Shown: piece after piece, positions 9,042-17,839 of the stretch | How positions within the stretch are numbered: the first letter of the stretch is position 1 | Layout: the number at the start of each line of letters is the position of its first letter | Origin: Roseovarius sp. SCSIO 43702 | GTDB lineage: Bacteria > Pseudomonadota > Alphaproteobacteria > Rhodobacterales > Rhodobacteraceae | Length of the DNA stretch: 64,000 nt | NCBI RefSeq assembly: GCF_019599045.1 | Contig: NZ_CP080623.1 | Span: 2,564,501-2,628,500, forward strand | Direction: 5' to 3' | Program-made: the position numbers and the translations under genes | Notes under the pieces: model-generated | What the model saw: only the letters and a program-made list of their open reading frames with translations | What the model was told of the DNA's origin: nothing | Database searches by the model: none

Positions 9042-10280
9042 ATGAAACTCGCGGACCTCGACATCATCGTGACCGCCCCGCCCGCGCCGGGCTGGGGCGG
9101 GCGCTACTGGATCCTGGTCAAGCTCACCACCGACACGGGGCTGACCGGCTGGGGCGAATGCTATGCCACCGCCATCGGCCCCGGGGCGATGCGCGCCGTG
9201 ATCGGCGACGTGTTCGCGCGGCACATGGAGGGCGAGAGCCCCGAGAATATCGAGCTGATGTTCCGCCGGGCCTATTCGGCAGGCTTCACGCAGCGGCCGG
9301 ACCCCACGGTCATGGGCGCCTTCTCGGGGCTCGAGATCGCCTGCTGGGACATCCTGGGCAAGGCGCGCGAGCGGCCGGTCTGGGCGCTTCTGGGCGGACG
9401 GATGAACGCGCGGGTGCGCGCCTATACCTATCTCTATCCCCTGCCCCATCACGACGTCTCGGCCTTCTGGACCTCGCCCGAGATGGCGGCGGAGTCGGCC
9501 GAGGCCTGTGTAAGCGCCGGATATACGGCGATAAAGTTCGATCCGGCCGGCCCCTACACGATCCGGGGCGGACATATGCCGGGACGGCGCGACATCGCGC
9601 TGTCGGTGGCGTTCTGCAAGGCCATACGCGAGGCGGTGGGCGACCGGGCGGACCTGCTTTTCGGCACGCATGGGCAGTTCACCACCGCAGGCGCGATCCG
9701 CCTCGGGCGGGCGATCGCGCCCTACGATCCGCTCTGGTACGAAGAGCCCATTCCCCCCGACAACGTCGCCCAGATGGCCGAGGTCGCGCGCGCCGTTCCG
9801 ATCCCGGTCGCGACCGGCGAACGCCTTGTTTCCAAGGCGGAATTCGCGCCCGTGTTGCGGGCGGGGGCGGCGGCGATCCTGCAACCGGCGCTGGGGCGCG
9901 TGGGCGGCATCTGGGAGGCAAAGAAGATCTCCGCCATGGCGGAGGCCTACAACGCGCAGGTGGCGCCGCATCTCTATGCGGGGCCGGTGGAATGGGCGGC
10001 CAACATCCACCTCGCCGCCTCGATTCCGAACCTCTTGATGGCCGAGACGATCGACACCGGGTTTCACCGCAGCCTCATCCGGCAAAGTATTGAAATGGAT
10101 GGCGGATTCGTCATTCCACCCGAGACGCCGGGTCTCGGGATCGAGGTGGACGAGGCGCTGGCACGGGCGCATCCCTACGAGGGCACGGGGCTTCATCTCG
10201 AGATGCAGGAGGCGCCCTGCGACTACGAGCGCGGCAACGCGTTCCAGGGCGGCGCGGCAGAGACATCGGCCAAGGGTTAA
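9042..10280 (+). CDS. Mandelate racemase/muconate lactonizing family (enolase superfamily) protein
   Basis: This 412-aa enolase-superfamily protein has the N-terminal capping domain (TGLTGWGECYAT) and a beta-barrel. Expected metal ligands are Glu in YEEPIPPDN and Glu in VATGERLVS. By eye, the first metal position, normally Asp-x-His-Gly, reads FGTHGQFT, so the Asp is replaced by Gly. A Lys lies in the AIKFDPAG strand and a His in VAPHLYAG. The closest well-known enzymes are sugar-acid dehydratases such as galactonate dehydratase, but substrate cannot be assigned. It is the last plus-strand gene before a convergent transporter gene. Confidence 0.8.
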   Translation: MKLADLDIIVTAPPAPGWGGRYWILVKLTTDTGLTGWGECYATAIGPGAMRAVIGDVFARHMEGESPENIELMFRRAYSAGFTQRPDPTVMGAFSGLEIACWDILGKARERPVWALLGGRMNARVRAYTYLYPLPHHDVSAFWTSPEMAAESAEACVSAGYTAIKFDPAGPYTIRGGHMPGRRDIALSVAFCKAIREAVGDRADLLFGTHGQFTTAGAIRLGRAIAPYDPLWYEEPIPPDNVAQMAEVARAVPIPVATGERLVSKAEFAPVLRAGAAAILQPALGRVGGIWEAKKISAMAEAYNAQVAPHLYAGPVEWAANIHLAASIPNLLMAETIDTGFHRSLIRQSIEMDGGFVIPPETPGLGIEVDEALARAHPYEGTGLHLEMQEAPCDYERGNAFQGGAAETSAKG

Positions 10281-10292
10281 CGGGCCGCACCC

Positions 10293-10328
10293 CACGTCGG
10301 TATCCATGTCGGTATCCACGTCGGTATC
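10293..10328. repeat. Three 12-bp tandem repeats
   Basis: The unit CACGTCGGTATC occurs at 10293-10304, as CATGTCGGTATC at 10305-10316 and as CACGTCGGTATC at 10317-10328, followed by a partial unit. It lies between the convergent ends of the enolase-superfamily and AEC transporter genes, outside any supported gene. Confidence 0.9.
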
Positions 10329-10422
10329 GCGTCGGTGGAGGGTGAGTCGCGGCAATCGTTAAAGGGGCGTGCGCAGGACGGCGACGGACCGGACCGATCT
10401 CGCGGCCCTTTTGGGGGTGATT

Positions 10423-11352
10423 TCAGGGCAGGAGCCCCAGCCAGAGCCAGGCCGTGAGCGGCGTGACGGCGGTGGCGAGCAGCACGCTCGAGGCCGCGAC
10501 CTTGCGCGCGCGCCCATACATGTTGGCGAAGATGTAGCTGTTGACCCCCGGCGCCATCGCCGCCGTCACCACGGCCGAGCGCGTCGCCGCATCGGGCAGC
10601 TCGAGAAGCGCCGCGAGCGCGCGGGTGATCGCCGGGTGGACCAGGAGCGAAAGCGCCATCACGCAGGCGATGAGGCGCAGATCGCCCTGTGGCTTGTATT
10701 GCACGAGCACCCCGCCCAACCCGAAAAGCGCCGCCGGCAGCGCCGCCCGCGCCAGAAGCGTCACGCCGTCCCAGAGCGGCGCGGGCACGGCGAGGCCCGA
10801 GAGGTTGACCGCGAAACCGAGCCCGATCCCGATGATGAGCGCGTTCGAGAACATCGCGCGCCCGACGCGCGGCAGGAAGGCGAACCGTCCGGCGCCGCGG
10901 GCACGGGCCAGTTCCATCGCGGTGATCCCCACGCCGTAGCAGAAGGGCGAATGGACGGCGATGATCGCGTAGTTCGCCACCAGTGCCTCGGGCCCGTAGG
11001 CGCGTTCGGTGATCAGGAGGCCCAGCAGCACCGAGTTGGAGAAGAGACAGCAGAAGCCCACCGCGATCGCCTCTTCGAGCTCGCGCCCGAAGAGGCGCAG
11101 CGCGATGAAGGTGCCAGCGAGGAACGACAGGAAGGCGCCCGAATAGAAGCTGAGCAGCAACCGCCAGTCGAACCCCGCCCCGAGGTCGAGCCGCGCGATG
11201 GCCGAGAAAAGCAGGCACGGGATCGCGAAGTTCTGCGTGAACCGCATGAGACCGTCCACGTGGACCTGGGCGAACCAGCCGCGCCAGACCGCGAGATAGC
11301 CGAAACCGATGACGCCGAAGACCGGCAGGATGACCTCGACCAGCGCCTGCAT
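10423..11352 (-). CDS. AEC (auxin efflux carrier) family transporter
   Basis: Integral inner-membrane transporter of 309 aa with about ten hydrophobic segments throughout. Typical AEC features are the half-repeat start LPVFGVIGFGYLAV at the N-terminus, the unwound-helix segment FAIPCLLFSAI and a matching C-terminal segment with MAPGVNSYIFANMYG. Bacterial AEC members export or import small dicarboxylates, malonate or auxin-like acids; the substrate here is unknown. It is on the minus strand, starting 11 bases after the MBL hydrolase stop, so it may be co-transcribed with that group. Confidence 0.88.
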   Translation of the reverse strand: MQALVEVILPVFGVIGFGYLAVWRGWFAQVHVDGLMRFTQNFAIPCLLFSAIARLDLGAGFDWRLLLSFYSGAFLSFLAGTFIALRLFGRELEEAIAVGFCCLFSNSVLLGLLITERAYGPEALVANYAIIAVHSPFCYGVGITAMELARARGAGRFAFLPRVGRAMFSNALIIGIGLGFAVNLSGLAVPAPLWDGVTLLARAALPAALFGLGGVLVQYKPQGDLRLIACVMALSLLVHPAITRALAALLELPDAATRSAVVTAAMAPGVNSYIFANMYGRARKVAASSVLLATAVTPLTAWLWLGLLP

Positions 11353-11363
11353 CGCGGCGGCGC

Positions 11364-12164
11364 TCAGACCGTCTGGGTCAGCACCATGCCGTCATGGGCG
11401 GGCGTGATCCAGTCGGGCAACTCGGCGACGAGCGTGTCGTAATCCATGTCGATATGCATGTTGGTGAGCACGCCCTGCCGCGGTCGCGCGCGGTGCATCC
11501 ATTCGAGCGAGCGTTCGAGATGGGCATGTGTCGGATGCGGGGTGCGCCGCAGCGCGTCGAGGATCCAGATATCGAGCCCCTCCAGCACGGGCCACGAGGT
11601 CTCGGGGATCTCGGCCACGTCGGGCAGATAGGCAAGATCGCCGACGCGGAACCCCAGCGCCTCCATCGAGCCGTGGTTCACCTCGAAGGGTGTCAGCACG
11701 ACGTCGCCGCCCGCCCCCGAGATCGTGATGTCGCCGTTGATCGTATGCATGTCGAGGATCGGCGGATAGGGCGAGCTTGCGGGCTGGATGAAGGCATAGG
11801 CGAAACGGCCCAGAAGCGCGTTCTGCGTGTCGCCGTCGGCCCAGACCGGCAGACGTTCGCGGCGGTTGAAAACGACGACGCGCAGATCATCGAGCCCGTG
11901 GACGTGATCGGCGTGGCTGTGGGTGTAGACCACGGCGTCGAGCACGCCCACGCCCGCGTCGAGCAGTTGCGCGCGCAGATCGGGCGAGGTGTCGATCAGC
12001 ACGCGGGTGGTCCCCCTCTCGCCCTCCTGTTCGATCAGGAGCGAGCAGCGGCGGCGCGTGTTGCGGGGATTCGCGGGGTCGCAATCGCCCCAGTGCCCGC
12101 CAAGGCGCGGCACCCCGCCCGACGAGCCGCATCCGAGGATGGTGAAGCGGCGGGTCTTGCTCAT
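11364..12164 (-). CDS. Metallo-beta-lactamase-fold hydrolase, PhnP-like
   Basis: Metal-dependent phosphodiesterase-type MBL protein of 266 aa. The metal motif is THSHADHVHGLDD (HxHxDH), further ligands are in NHGSM and near the C-terminal NMHIDMDY segment. The N-terminal LGCGSSGGVPR is typical of the PhnP/YycJ-like branch. The start ATG at 12164 overlaps the tatD stop (ATGA); a longer reading frame upstream is just the tatD gene in another frame. PhnP itself opens 5-phosphoribosyl cyclic phosphates, but no C-P lyase genes are nearby, so the substrate is unsure. Confidence 0.85.
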   Translation of the reverse strand: MSKTRRFTILGCGSSGGVPRLGGHWGDCDPANPRNTRRRCSLLIEQEGERGTTRVLIDTSPDLRAQLLDAGVGVLDAVVYTHSHADHVHGLDDLRVVVFNRRERLPVWADGDTQNALLGRFAYAFIQPASSPYPPILDMHTINGDITISGAGGDVVLTPFEVNHGSMEALGFRVGDLAYLPDVAEIPETSWPVLEGLDIWILDALRRTPHPTHAHLERSLEWMHRARPRQGVLTNMHIDMDYDTLVAELPDWITPAHDGMVLTQTV

Positions 12165-12964
12165 GAGGCGGCCTCGAAGGCCGGCACCTTGCTGAAAAGG
12201 CGCGCGAAATTCGCCTGCGTCTGTGCCGCGAAATCGGGCCAGTCCATGCCGAAGACCTCGGCGCCCACCTGCCCGGTATGGACGGTATAGGCGGGCTCGT
12301 TGCGCTTGCCGCGATGGGGCGGCGGCGCGAGATAGGGCGCATCGGTCTCGAGCAGGATGCGCTCCACGGGTGCGCTCGCGAAGATCTCGCGCAGTTCGGA
12401 CGAGCGCGGGAAGGCCGCGATGCCCGACATCGAGAGGTAAAACCCGAGATCGAGCGCCGCGCGCGCCAGCCCCGCGCCCGACGAGAAGCAGTGCATCACG
12501 CAGGAATAGGCGCCGCGCCCGTGTTCCTCGGCCAGGATGCGGGCCATGTCGGCATCCGCGTCGCGCGCGTGGATGATGAGCGGCAGTCCCGTCTCGCGCG
12601 CGGCGGCGATATGGATGCGCAGGCTCTCCTGCTGCGCCTCGGCGCTTTGGGACGTGTAGTGGTAGTCGAGCCCGGTCTCGCCGATGCCGACGCATTTCGG
12701 GTGTTCGGCTATGGTCAAAAGCTCATCGAGCGTGGCCATGGGCTCGTCCGCCACGGACATCGGGTGCGTGCCCGCCGCGTAGAAGACGGGCGCATGCGCC
12801 TCGGCCAGCGCGCGCACGGCGGGTTCGTTGCGGAGCCTGGTGCAGATCGTGACCATGCGCGTGACGCCGGCGCGCAGGGCACGGGCGATCACCTCGTCGA
12901 TCTCGTCGTTCAGTTCGGGGAAATCGAGGTGGCAATGGCTGTCGGTGATCTCGACGCGGCTCAT
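12161..12964 (-). CDS. TatD-family metal-dependent deoxyribonuclease
   Basis: TatD-type TIM-barrel hydrolase of 267 aa. Ligands are visible in DSHCHLDFP at the N-terminus, IGETGLDYHY (Glu), a His in LIIHARDADADM, a His in SCVMHCFSSGAG and the Asp of LLETDAPYLAP. TatD proteins are 3'-5' exonucleases/DNases involved in DNA damage responses. The gene sits between holB and the MBL gene, the usual order in Rhodobacterales and many other proteobacteria (tmk-holB-tatD). Confidence 0.92.
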   Translation of the reverse strand: MSRVEITDSHCHLDFPELNDEIDEVIARALRAGVTRMVTICTRLRNEPAVRALAEAHAPVFYAAGTHPMSVADEPMATLDELLTIAEHPKCVGIGETGLDYHYTSQSAEAQQESLRIHIAAARETGLPLIIHARDADADMARILAEEHGRGAYSCVMHCFSSGAGLARAALDLGFYLSMSGIAAFPRSSELREIFASAPVERILLETDAPYLAPPPHRGKRNEPAYTVHTGQVGAEVFGMDWPDFAAQTQANFARLFSKVPAFEAAS

Positions 12965-12984
12965 GGGGCCTCCGGGAGGGTCGT

Positions 12985-14100
12985 TCAGGCGGTCTCTTTC
13001 AGTCTGAACACCGTATCAAGCACGAGCGCGGCAGGGTCAAGGTTGACCGCGCGGGCGTGGCGGGCGCGGGCGCCGATCTCGGCCGCGCGGTCGGCCCAGG
13101 CGCGGGCCGCGGACGGATCGGGGGCGAGGCGGGCGAGCGTTTCTGCCTCGCCGGGCGCGGCGGGGGGATCGGGGGGCGTGCCCGTGGCGCCGGTGCGCGC
13201 GAGCCGTGCGAGCAGCACGTCGAGCAGCGAGAGCAGGAGGTCGAGACGGTCCTCGGCCCCGCGCGCCGCCACCGTGTCGGCCAGCGCGAGCGCGCGGGGC
13301 CGGTCGAGGCGCGGCAGGCTTCCGACGATGGCCAGCAGTTCGGCATAGAGGTCGAGCCCGCCCAGGTTCGCGAGGCGCACCGCCTCGCCCACCGATCCGG
13401 CGGCCAGCGCCGCGAGCGCCTCGGCGCTGTCGGTCTCGACCCCCGCCTGGGCGAGGGCGCGCGCCATGTCGTCGGGCGAGAGCGGCAGGAGGCGCAATTC
13501 GCGGCAGCGCGAGCGGATCGTCGGCAGAAGGCGCGCGGGCGCGTGGCTCACGAGGAGAAGCGTGGTGCGTGCGGGCGGCTCCTCGAGCATCTTGAGAAGC
13601 GCGTTGGCGGCCTGCACGTTCATCTCGTCGGCGCTGTCGATGATGACGACGCGATGACCGCCCTCGGTCGAGGAAAGCTGGAGGAAGCGGTTCAGGTCGC
13701 GCACGTCCTCGGCCACGATCTGCGCGCGCAGGCGGTCGGTCTTGGGGTTCACGCTTCGCGTGATGTGATAGAGCCCCGGGTCCGAGCCCGCGCGGACGCG
13801 GGCGGCGACGGGGTGGTCGCCGGGGATCGCGAGCGTTTCGGGCCGGGGCGGCGCGCCGAAGAGCCCGCCGTCACCGCCGGGCGCGGGTGTTGCCAGAAGG
13901 AAGCGCGCGATCCGCCAGGCGAGCGTCGCCTTGCCCACGCCGCGCGGCCCCGTGAGAAGCCAGCCGTGATGCAGCCGCCCGCCGGTGAAAGCGTCGAGAA
14001 AGGCCGCCTCGGCAGCGCCCTGCCCGATCAGCGCGGGCGTGTCGCGCGGATGCGGCGCGCCTTCGACGCGGTCCGGCTGGGGGGTGGCGGCATCGCTCAT
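12985..14100 (-). CDS. holB: DNA polymerase III subunit delta'
   Basis: Clamp-loader subunit of 371 aa, a AAA+ protein. It has a P-loop-like GPRGVGKATLAWRIA (about residues 50-65), the sensor region IIDSADEMNVQAANALLKMLEEPP, and the LLVSHAPARLLPTIRSRCREL segment with the SRC motif. The four-cysteine zinc insert of many DnaX/HolB proteins is absent. The ATG at 14100 overlaps the tmk stop (ATGA), and tatD follows 20 bases downstream. Confidence 0.92.
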   Translation of the reverse strand: MSDAATPQPDRVEGAPHPRDTPALIGQGAAEAAFLDAFTGGRLHHGWLLTGPRGVGKATLAWRIARFLLATPAPGGDGGLFGAPPRPETLAIPGDHPVAARVRAGSDPGLYHITRSVNPKTDRLRAQIVAEDVRDLNRFLQLSSTEGGHRVVIIDSADEMNVQAANALLKMLEEPPARTTLLLVSHAPARLLPTIRSRCRELRLLPLSPDDMARALAQAGVETDSAEALAALAAGSVGEAVRLANLGGLDLYAELLAIVGSLPRLDRPRALALADTVAARGAEDRLDLLLSLLDVLLARLARTGATGTPPDPPAAPGEAETLARLAPDPSAARAWADRAAEIGARARHARAVNLDPAALVLDTVFRLKETA

Positions 14101-14747
14101 GCGAGGCGCTCCCGCACGATGCGGGCCACGTCGGCGGCGACCTCCCCGGCGTCGCGCGCGCCGTCGATGACGGCGATGCGGTCGGGGTACTCGCGCGCGA
14201 GGTCGAGGAATCCCGCGCGCATCCGCTCCTGCCAGTCGAGGCCCATCCGCTCGAACCGTTCCTCGCCGCCCGCGCGGTCCAGCGCGCGCTCGAGGCCCAG
14301 GGACGGGTCCATGTCGACCAGCAGCGTGAGGTCGGGCTCGCGCCCGATGACGAGGCGGTGCAGCGCATCCACCATGTCGCGCAGGTCGGGCCGCGCAAGG
14401 CCCTGGTACATGCGCGTGCTGTCGGAGAAACGGTCGCAGATCACCACCTCCCCGGCGGCGAGCGCGGGGGCGATCACCCGCTCCATGTGATCGCGGCGCG
14501 CGGCGGTGAAGAGCAGGATCTCGGTCTCGGGCGACCAGCGATCGGCGGCGCCCTCGAGCACCAGCGCGCGGATCTCCTCGGCGCCCGGCGAGCCGCCCGG
14601 CTCGCGCGTGAGACGCAGGCGGCGTCCCTCGGCACGCAGCGTGTCGGCAAGGCGGCGCGCCTGCGTGGATTTGCCCGACCCGTCGATGCCCTCGAAGGTG
14701 ATGAAAAGGCCCGGTCTCGAACTGTCGCGGGCCGCGCCCTGGCTCAA
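14097..14747 (-). CDS. tmk: Thymidylate kinase
   Basis: dTMP kinase of 216 aa for dTTP synthesis. P-loop FEGIDGSGKSTQ lies near the N-terminus, the DRF motif is in VICDRFSDST, and the lid region is RSGARD/ERFERMGLD-like. Start choice: the frame stays open far upstream, but a TTG at 14747 overlapping the carboxypeptidase stop (TTGA), with GAGGAGG just ahead, gives a protein of the family's length with the P-loop at about residue 15. It is coupled to both neighbours. Confidence 0.9.
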   Translation of the reverse strand: MSQGAARDSSRPGLFITFEGIDGSGKSTQARRLADTLRAEGRRLRLTREPGGSPGAEEIRALVLEGAADRWSPETEILLFTAARRDHMERVIAPALAAGEVVICDRFSDSTRMYQGLARPDLRDMVDALHRLVIGREPDLTLLVDMDPSLGLERALDRAGGEERFERMGLDWQERMRAGFLDLAREYPDRIAVIDGARDAGEVAADVARIVRERLA

Positions 14748-15928
14748 CTCGCCTCCTCCGCGGCGCTCTCGGCCTCGGGGCCGCGTTGCAGGCGGGTGAG
14801 CAGCAGCGACGAGACGGTCTTGATCCGGTTCACGAAGCCGCCGCGCGCCACGTCCGACGCCGCGACGAGCGGCACGCGCGTCTCGGGCAGGCCCTCGGGC
14901 GCGAAGACCAGCTCGGCCAGTTCGTCCCCTTGCGAGATCGGCGCCTCGATGGGCCCCTGGTAGACCACCTCGGCCTTGAGCGGACCGGCGGACATGGCGG
15001 GCATCAGCGTGCTCACGTCGTCGCGCGCCATGAGGCCCACGCTGGCCGTCTCGCCCATCCAGACATCGGCGCGCGCGACCTCGGTTCCGCCCGCGACGAC
15101 CTGGCGTTCGGCGAACTGGCGGAAGGCCCAGTTGACGATGGCCTCGGCCTCCTCGGCGCGGGCATCGGCGCTGGCCAGGCCCGAGATCACGAAGATGACA
15201 CGCCGACCGCCCTGCACCGCCGACCCGGCGAGGCCGTAGCCTGCCTCCTGCGTATGCCCGGTCTTGAGCCCGTCGGCCCCGATCCCGAGGGTCAGCAGCG
15301 GGTTGCGGTTGTAGCGGTTCTGCGCCTCCTTCTCGTCGAAGAGGAACTCGGTCTCGGCGAACATCGGATAGTATTCGGGGAAATCCTGTATGAGCTTGCG
15401 CGACACCAGCGCGAGATCGCGCATGCTCATCCGGTGGCCCGGTGCGGGCCAGCCGTTCGAGTTGGTGAAGGTGGAGTTCGTCATCCCCATGTTCTGCGCG
15501 CGGCGCGTCATGAAACGCGCGAACCCCGCCTCGGTGCCATCGGGGCTGAGCGCCTCGGCGATGACGGCGCAGGCGTCGTTGCCCGACAGCACGATGATGC
15601 CGCGGATGAGATCCTCGACCGTCACCCGCTCCCCGGGCTGGAGAAACATCGTCGAGCCGCCATATTGCGCCGCGTGCTGCGAGACGGGCAGTTCCTCGGT
15701 CATGGCAAGGCGTCCGTCGCGGATGGCCTCGAACGCCACGTAGAGCGTCATGAGCTTGGACATCGAGGCGGGCGGCAGCGGCTGATCGGCGTTCTTGGAC
15801 AGAAGCACGGTGCCGGTGCCCACGTCGACCACGAAGGCCGCCGTGGCGCGCGTGTCGAAAGCGCGCGCGGGCAGCGCCATGGCCAGGGCCAGCAGGGCGG
15901 AAAGGGCGATACGGGTCAAAACAGTCAT
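14744..15928 (-). CDS. D-alanyl-D-alanine carboxypeptidase (PBP5/6-like)
   Basis: Periplasmic D,D-carboxypeptidase that trims the fifth D-Ala of peptidoglycan stems. The 394-aa precursor has an N-terminal signal peptide ending near ALPARAFD. The three active-site motifs of class C low-molecular-weight PBPs are in order: SMSK (about residues 55-58), SGN and KTG. The C-terminal PBP5-type beta domain follows, with SQGDELAELV. The end carries only a weakly amphipathic helix. Coupled to tmk by TTGA; the SPOR lipoprotein gene lies 143 bases upstream. Confidence 0.92.
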   Translation of the reverse strand: MTVLTRIALSALLALAMALPARAFDTRATAAFVVDVGTGTVLLSKNADQPLPPASMSKLMTLYVAFEAIRDGRLAMTEELPVSQHAAQYGGSTMFLQPGERVTVEDLIRGIIVLSGNDACAVIAEALSPDGTEAGFARFMTRRAQNMGMTNSTFTNSNGWPAPGHRMSMRDLALVSRKLIQDFPEYYPMFAETEFLFDEKEAQNRYNRNPLLTLGIGADGLKTGHTQEAGYGLAGSAVQGGRRVIFVISGLASADARAEEAEAIVNWAFRQFAERQVVAGGTEVARADVWMGETASVGLMARDDVSTLMPAMSAGPLKAEVVYQGPIEAPISQGDELAELVFAPEGLPETRVPLVAASDVARGGFVNRIKTVSSLLLTRLQRGPEAESAAEEAS

Positions 15929-16071
15929 TGGCAGCGGTCCGTCTTTTCGTTGCGTGCAGGGCCCCCGGGGGCCGGCGGGAGCGGGTCGCGCCCCTCGCGG
16001 TCGCGCGATCCGTCATATCCTTCTTCGCTCCGGCGGTGCGCCGGAAGGGTCCCGCGATCCTGGCGCGGACC

Positions 16072-16968
16072 CTAGTTCGTCACGGCGTAGGCATCGTCGA
16101 AGCCGATGCCCTTGATCTTGTCGAGAAGCGCGGCCCGTTCCGAACGGGTTGCGGCCGGTCCGACGATCACGCGCCAGAAGGTCTTGCCCGCCGAGCTCTG
16201 CTCGAGCACCGTGGGCACCATGCCGGCGCGCCGCATCGCGGTGGCGGTGTTCTCGGCGTTCTGCTCGACGCTGAAGATGCCGATCTGGATGTAGGGTTTG
16301 TCGAGCGCGCTTGGCTGGACGGCGGCCGCGGCGGGTTTCGGCGCGGGCGCCGTGGCGGCCGGTGCGGGCGCGGCCGCGGTGTCGGTTCCGGCCTCGGCCT
16401 CGGCGGCGTCGATGGCCGCGGCGGCACCCGCGACGGGATCGAGCGTCGTGGTCTCGACCGCCTCGGGCGCGAGTTCCGCGGCGGCGGCATCGGGCGTGCC
16501 CGCCGCGTCGGGCTGTTCCTCGCGGCGCAGGGCGGTCACGTTGAGCCTGGCGGGGGCGCCGGCCAGCATTTCGAGCGCCGCGGCGGCATCCGACGAGACC
16601 TGGAGCACGGGGCCCGGATTGGCCCGCTCGCGCCGGAACAGCGCGCCGATCACGAATTTGCCGTTCGCGGTATTTCGGATGATGACGCGCTCGGGCTCCT
16701 TCACGTCGGGATGCGCGACCCAGACGCCGCCCAGCGACGGGCGACCGTCCCAGAGGCCCTGGTCCGTCACCTGGAACACATCGGGCGCCTCGACATCGCG
16801 CTCGACCAGCCGCACGGAGGACGCCGCCTCGGGCGCGCTTTCGGCCGTGTCGGGGCGTGCCTTGAACGGGTTCACGCCCCCTTCGCAGCCCGCAAGCGTC
16901 AGCCCGGCCACACCGGCCACGATCACCGCCCGTCCGCCGCGATGCACGCATCCCAGAAATTCAATCAT
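16072..16968 (-). CDS. SPOR-domain lipoprotein
   Basis: A 298-aa envelope protein. It has a lipobox LTLAGC about residues 24-29, so it should be lipid-anchored after signal peptidase II cleavage. A central alanine/proline-rich linker (about residues 120-215) leads to a C-terminal SPOR domain (YIQIGIFSVEQNAENTA to about residue 298), which binds denuded glycan strands at the septum. Upstream of the D,D-carboxypeptidase gene in the same direction, suggesting joint roles in division-site wall remodelling. It is probably an RlpA-related protein without a clear double-psi barrel, so I give no symbol. Confidence 0.85.
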   Translation of the reverse strand: MIEFLGCVHRGGRAVIVAGVAGLTLAGCEGGVNPFKARPDTAESAPEAASSVRLVERDVEAPDVFQVTDQGLWDGRPSLGGVWVAHPDVKEPERVIIRNTANGKFVIGALFRRERANPGPVLQVSSDAAAALEMLAGAPARLNVTALRREEQPDAAGTPDAAAAELAPEAVETTTLDPVAGAAAAIDAAEAEAGTDTAAAPAPAATAPAPKPAAAAVQPSALDKPYIQIGIFSVEQNAENTATAMRRAGMVPTVLEQSSAGKTFWRVIVGPAATRSERAALLDKIKGIGFDDAYAVTN

Positions 16969-17214
16969 GGCTCACCGCCCCTAGCCTGTCGCGGCGGGCG
17001 CAACGGCCCGCGTGCCTCGAGTCTCATGTCCTTGCCCCGTTACCGCCGGGATCGGTCACGCAAAAGGCGCGGTCGTTGCCGCGCGCGGGAAGTGTAGCGA
17101 ATGCGGACCTGCGAGAAAAGTGCGCAAACGGCATTTCGGCGGATTTCCCCATGCGCGGGAGTTGGATTTGCCGTCTTTCAGAATCGTGACCGCCGGTGTA
17201 GGCCCCTTCGGGCC

Positions 17215-17304
17215 GGAGGAGTGGCAGAGTGGTCGAATGCACCGGTCTTGAAAACCGGCGTGGGTTCACGCCCACCGTGGGTTCGAATCCCACCTCCTCC
17301 GCCA
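17215..17304 (+). tRNA. tRNA-Ser (anticodon TGA)
   Basis: A complete class II tRNA of 90 bases. The acceptor stem is GGAGGAG (17215-17221) paired with CTCCTCC (17294-17300), discriminator G, and encoded CCA at 17302-17304. The anticodon stem-loop is CCGGT-CTTGAAA-ACCGG, giving anticodon TGA for UCN serine codons. A long variable arm (CGTGGGTTCACGCCCACC) and the GTTCGAATC T-loop are present. The accessory island begins immediately after it. Confidence 0.97.
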
Positions 17305-17306
17305 CC
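17296..17306 (+). other. Candidate left attachment-site core (11-bp direct repeat)
   Basis: CCTCCGCCACC at the 3' end of tRNA-Ser is repeated exactly at 43573-43583, at the other edge of the low-GC accessory region. The position in a tRNA 3' end is the classic target of tyrosine integrases. No tyrosine integrase gene is visible in the window and 11 bp of GC-rich sequence is short, so this is only a candidate. Confidence 0.4.
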
Positions 17307-17692
17307 ATCACCCTTTCGAACCTATTCAGGCCGCCCGGCCGAGGCGGATTTTCTTCTGTTTTCAAAGGGGTTTGCCGTGTGGGTGCGAACCGCTGAGACG
17401 GCGGCGCGCAGCGATTTCCGTCTCTGAATGGCCTTTAGTCTCTGGTCGGGCGAACCGCGCCGATTCCGGTTCGGTCGATATTTTTCTTGCCTTTCCAATG
17501 GCCTGACTCGCAACCCCGCCAAAACTGCGCGCCCTGTTTCCATCGCTATCGAGCGGAACGGAGATCGAACAAGCAGGAGGCGTAGCCGATGGGTGCGCTG
17601 GCAGAACGGCGCGTAGCGGTGGCGGATCAATCGGCTGCGGCCTTCGCGAAGCCATTGATGACAAACGCACATCGCGCCTCTAGCCTGGCGGC
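17305..17692. other. 388-bp stretch with no recognisable gene
   Basis: Between tRNA-Ser and the first gene fragment I see no convincing coding region. Short frames exist on both strands but lack ribosome sites and recognisable sequence. It probably is decayed DNA at the island edge. It may include the remains of an integrase, but nothing in it shows this. Confidence 0.5.
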
Positions 17693-17773
17693 ATGGCGAG
17701 TGGCCCCTGGACCGATGAAGAGAACGATCTGATCGTCGCGGATTACTTCGCGATGCTGGCTGATGCCATCTAA
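17693..17773 (+). pseudogene. N-terminal fragment of a DUF3883/HNH-type protein
   Basis: An ATG frame of 26 codons ends in TAA at 17771. It contains GPWTDEENDLIVADYFAML, which I recognise as the conserved N-terminus of a widespread family of DUF3883/HNH-like, probably restriction-related, proteins several hundred residues long. Everything after ADYFAMLADAI is gone. It is therefore a truncated remnant rather than a working gene. The identification rests on memory of the motif. Confidence 0.5.
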
Positions 17774-17839
17774 CAGACGTTGATCTTGATCCTGCCCCAC
17801 AATCCAAACTAGCCTCGACCGTAAGGAACGAGGTTGGTG

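Noticed and set aside
10293..10328. A CRISPR array
   Set aside because: Units are 12 bp with no spacers and no cas genes nearby; it is a simple tandem repeat. No CRISPR array was seen elsewhere in the window.
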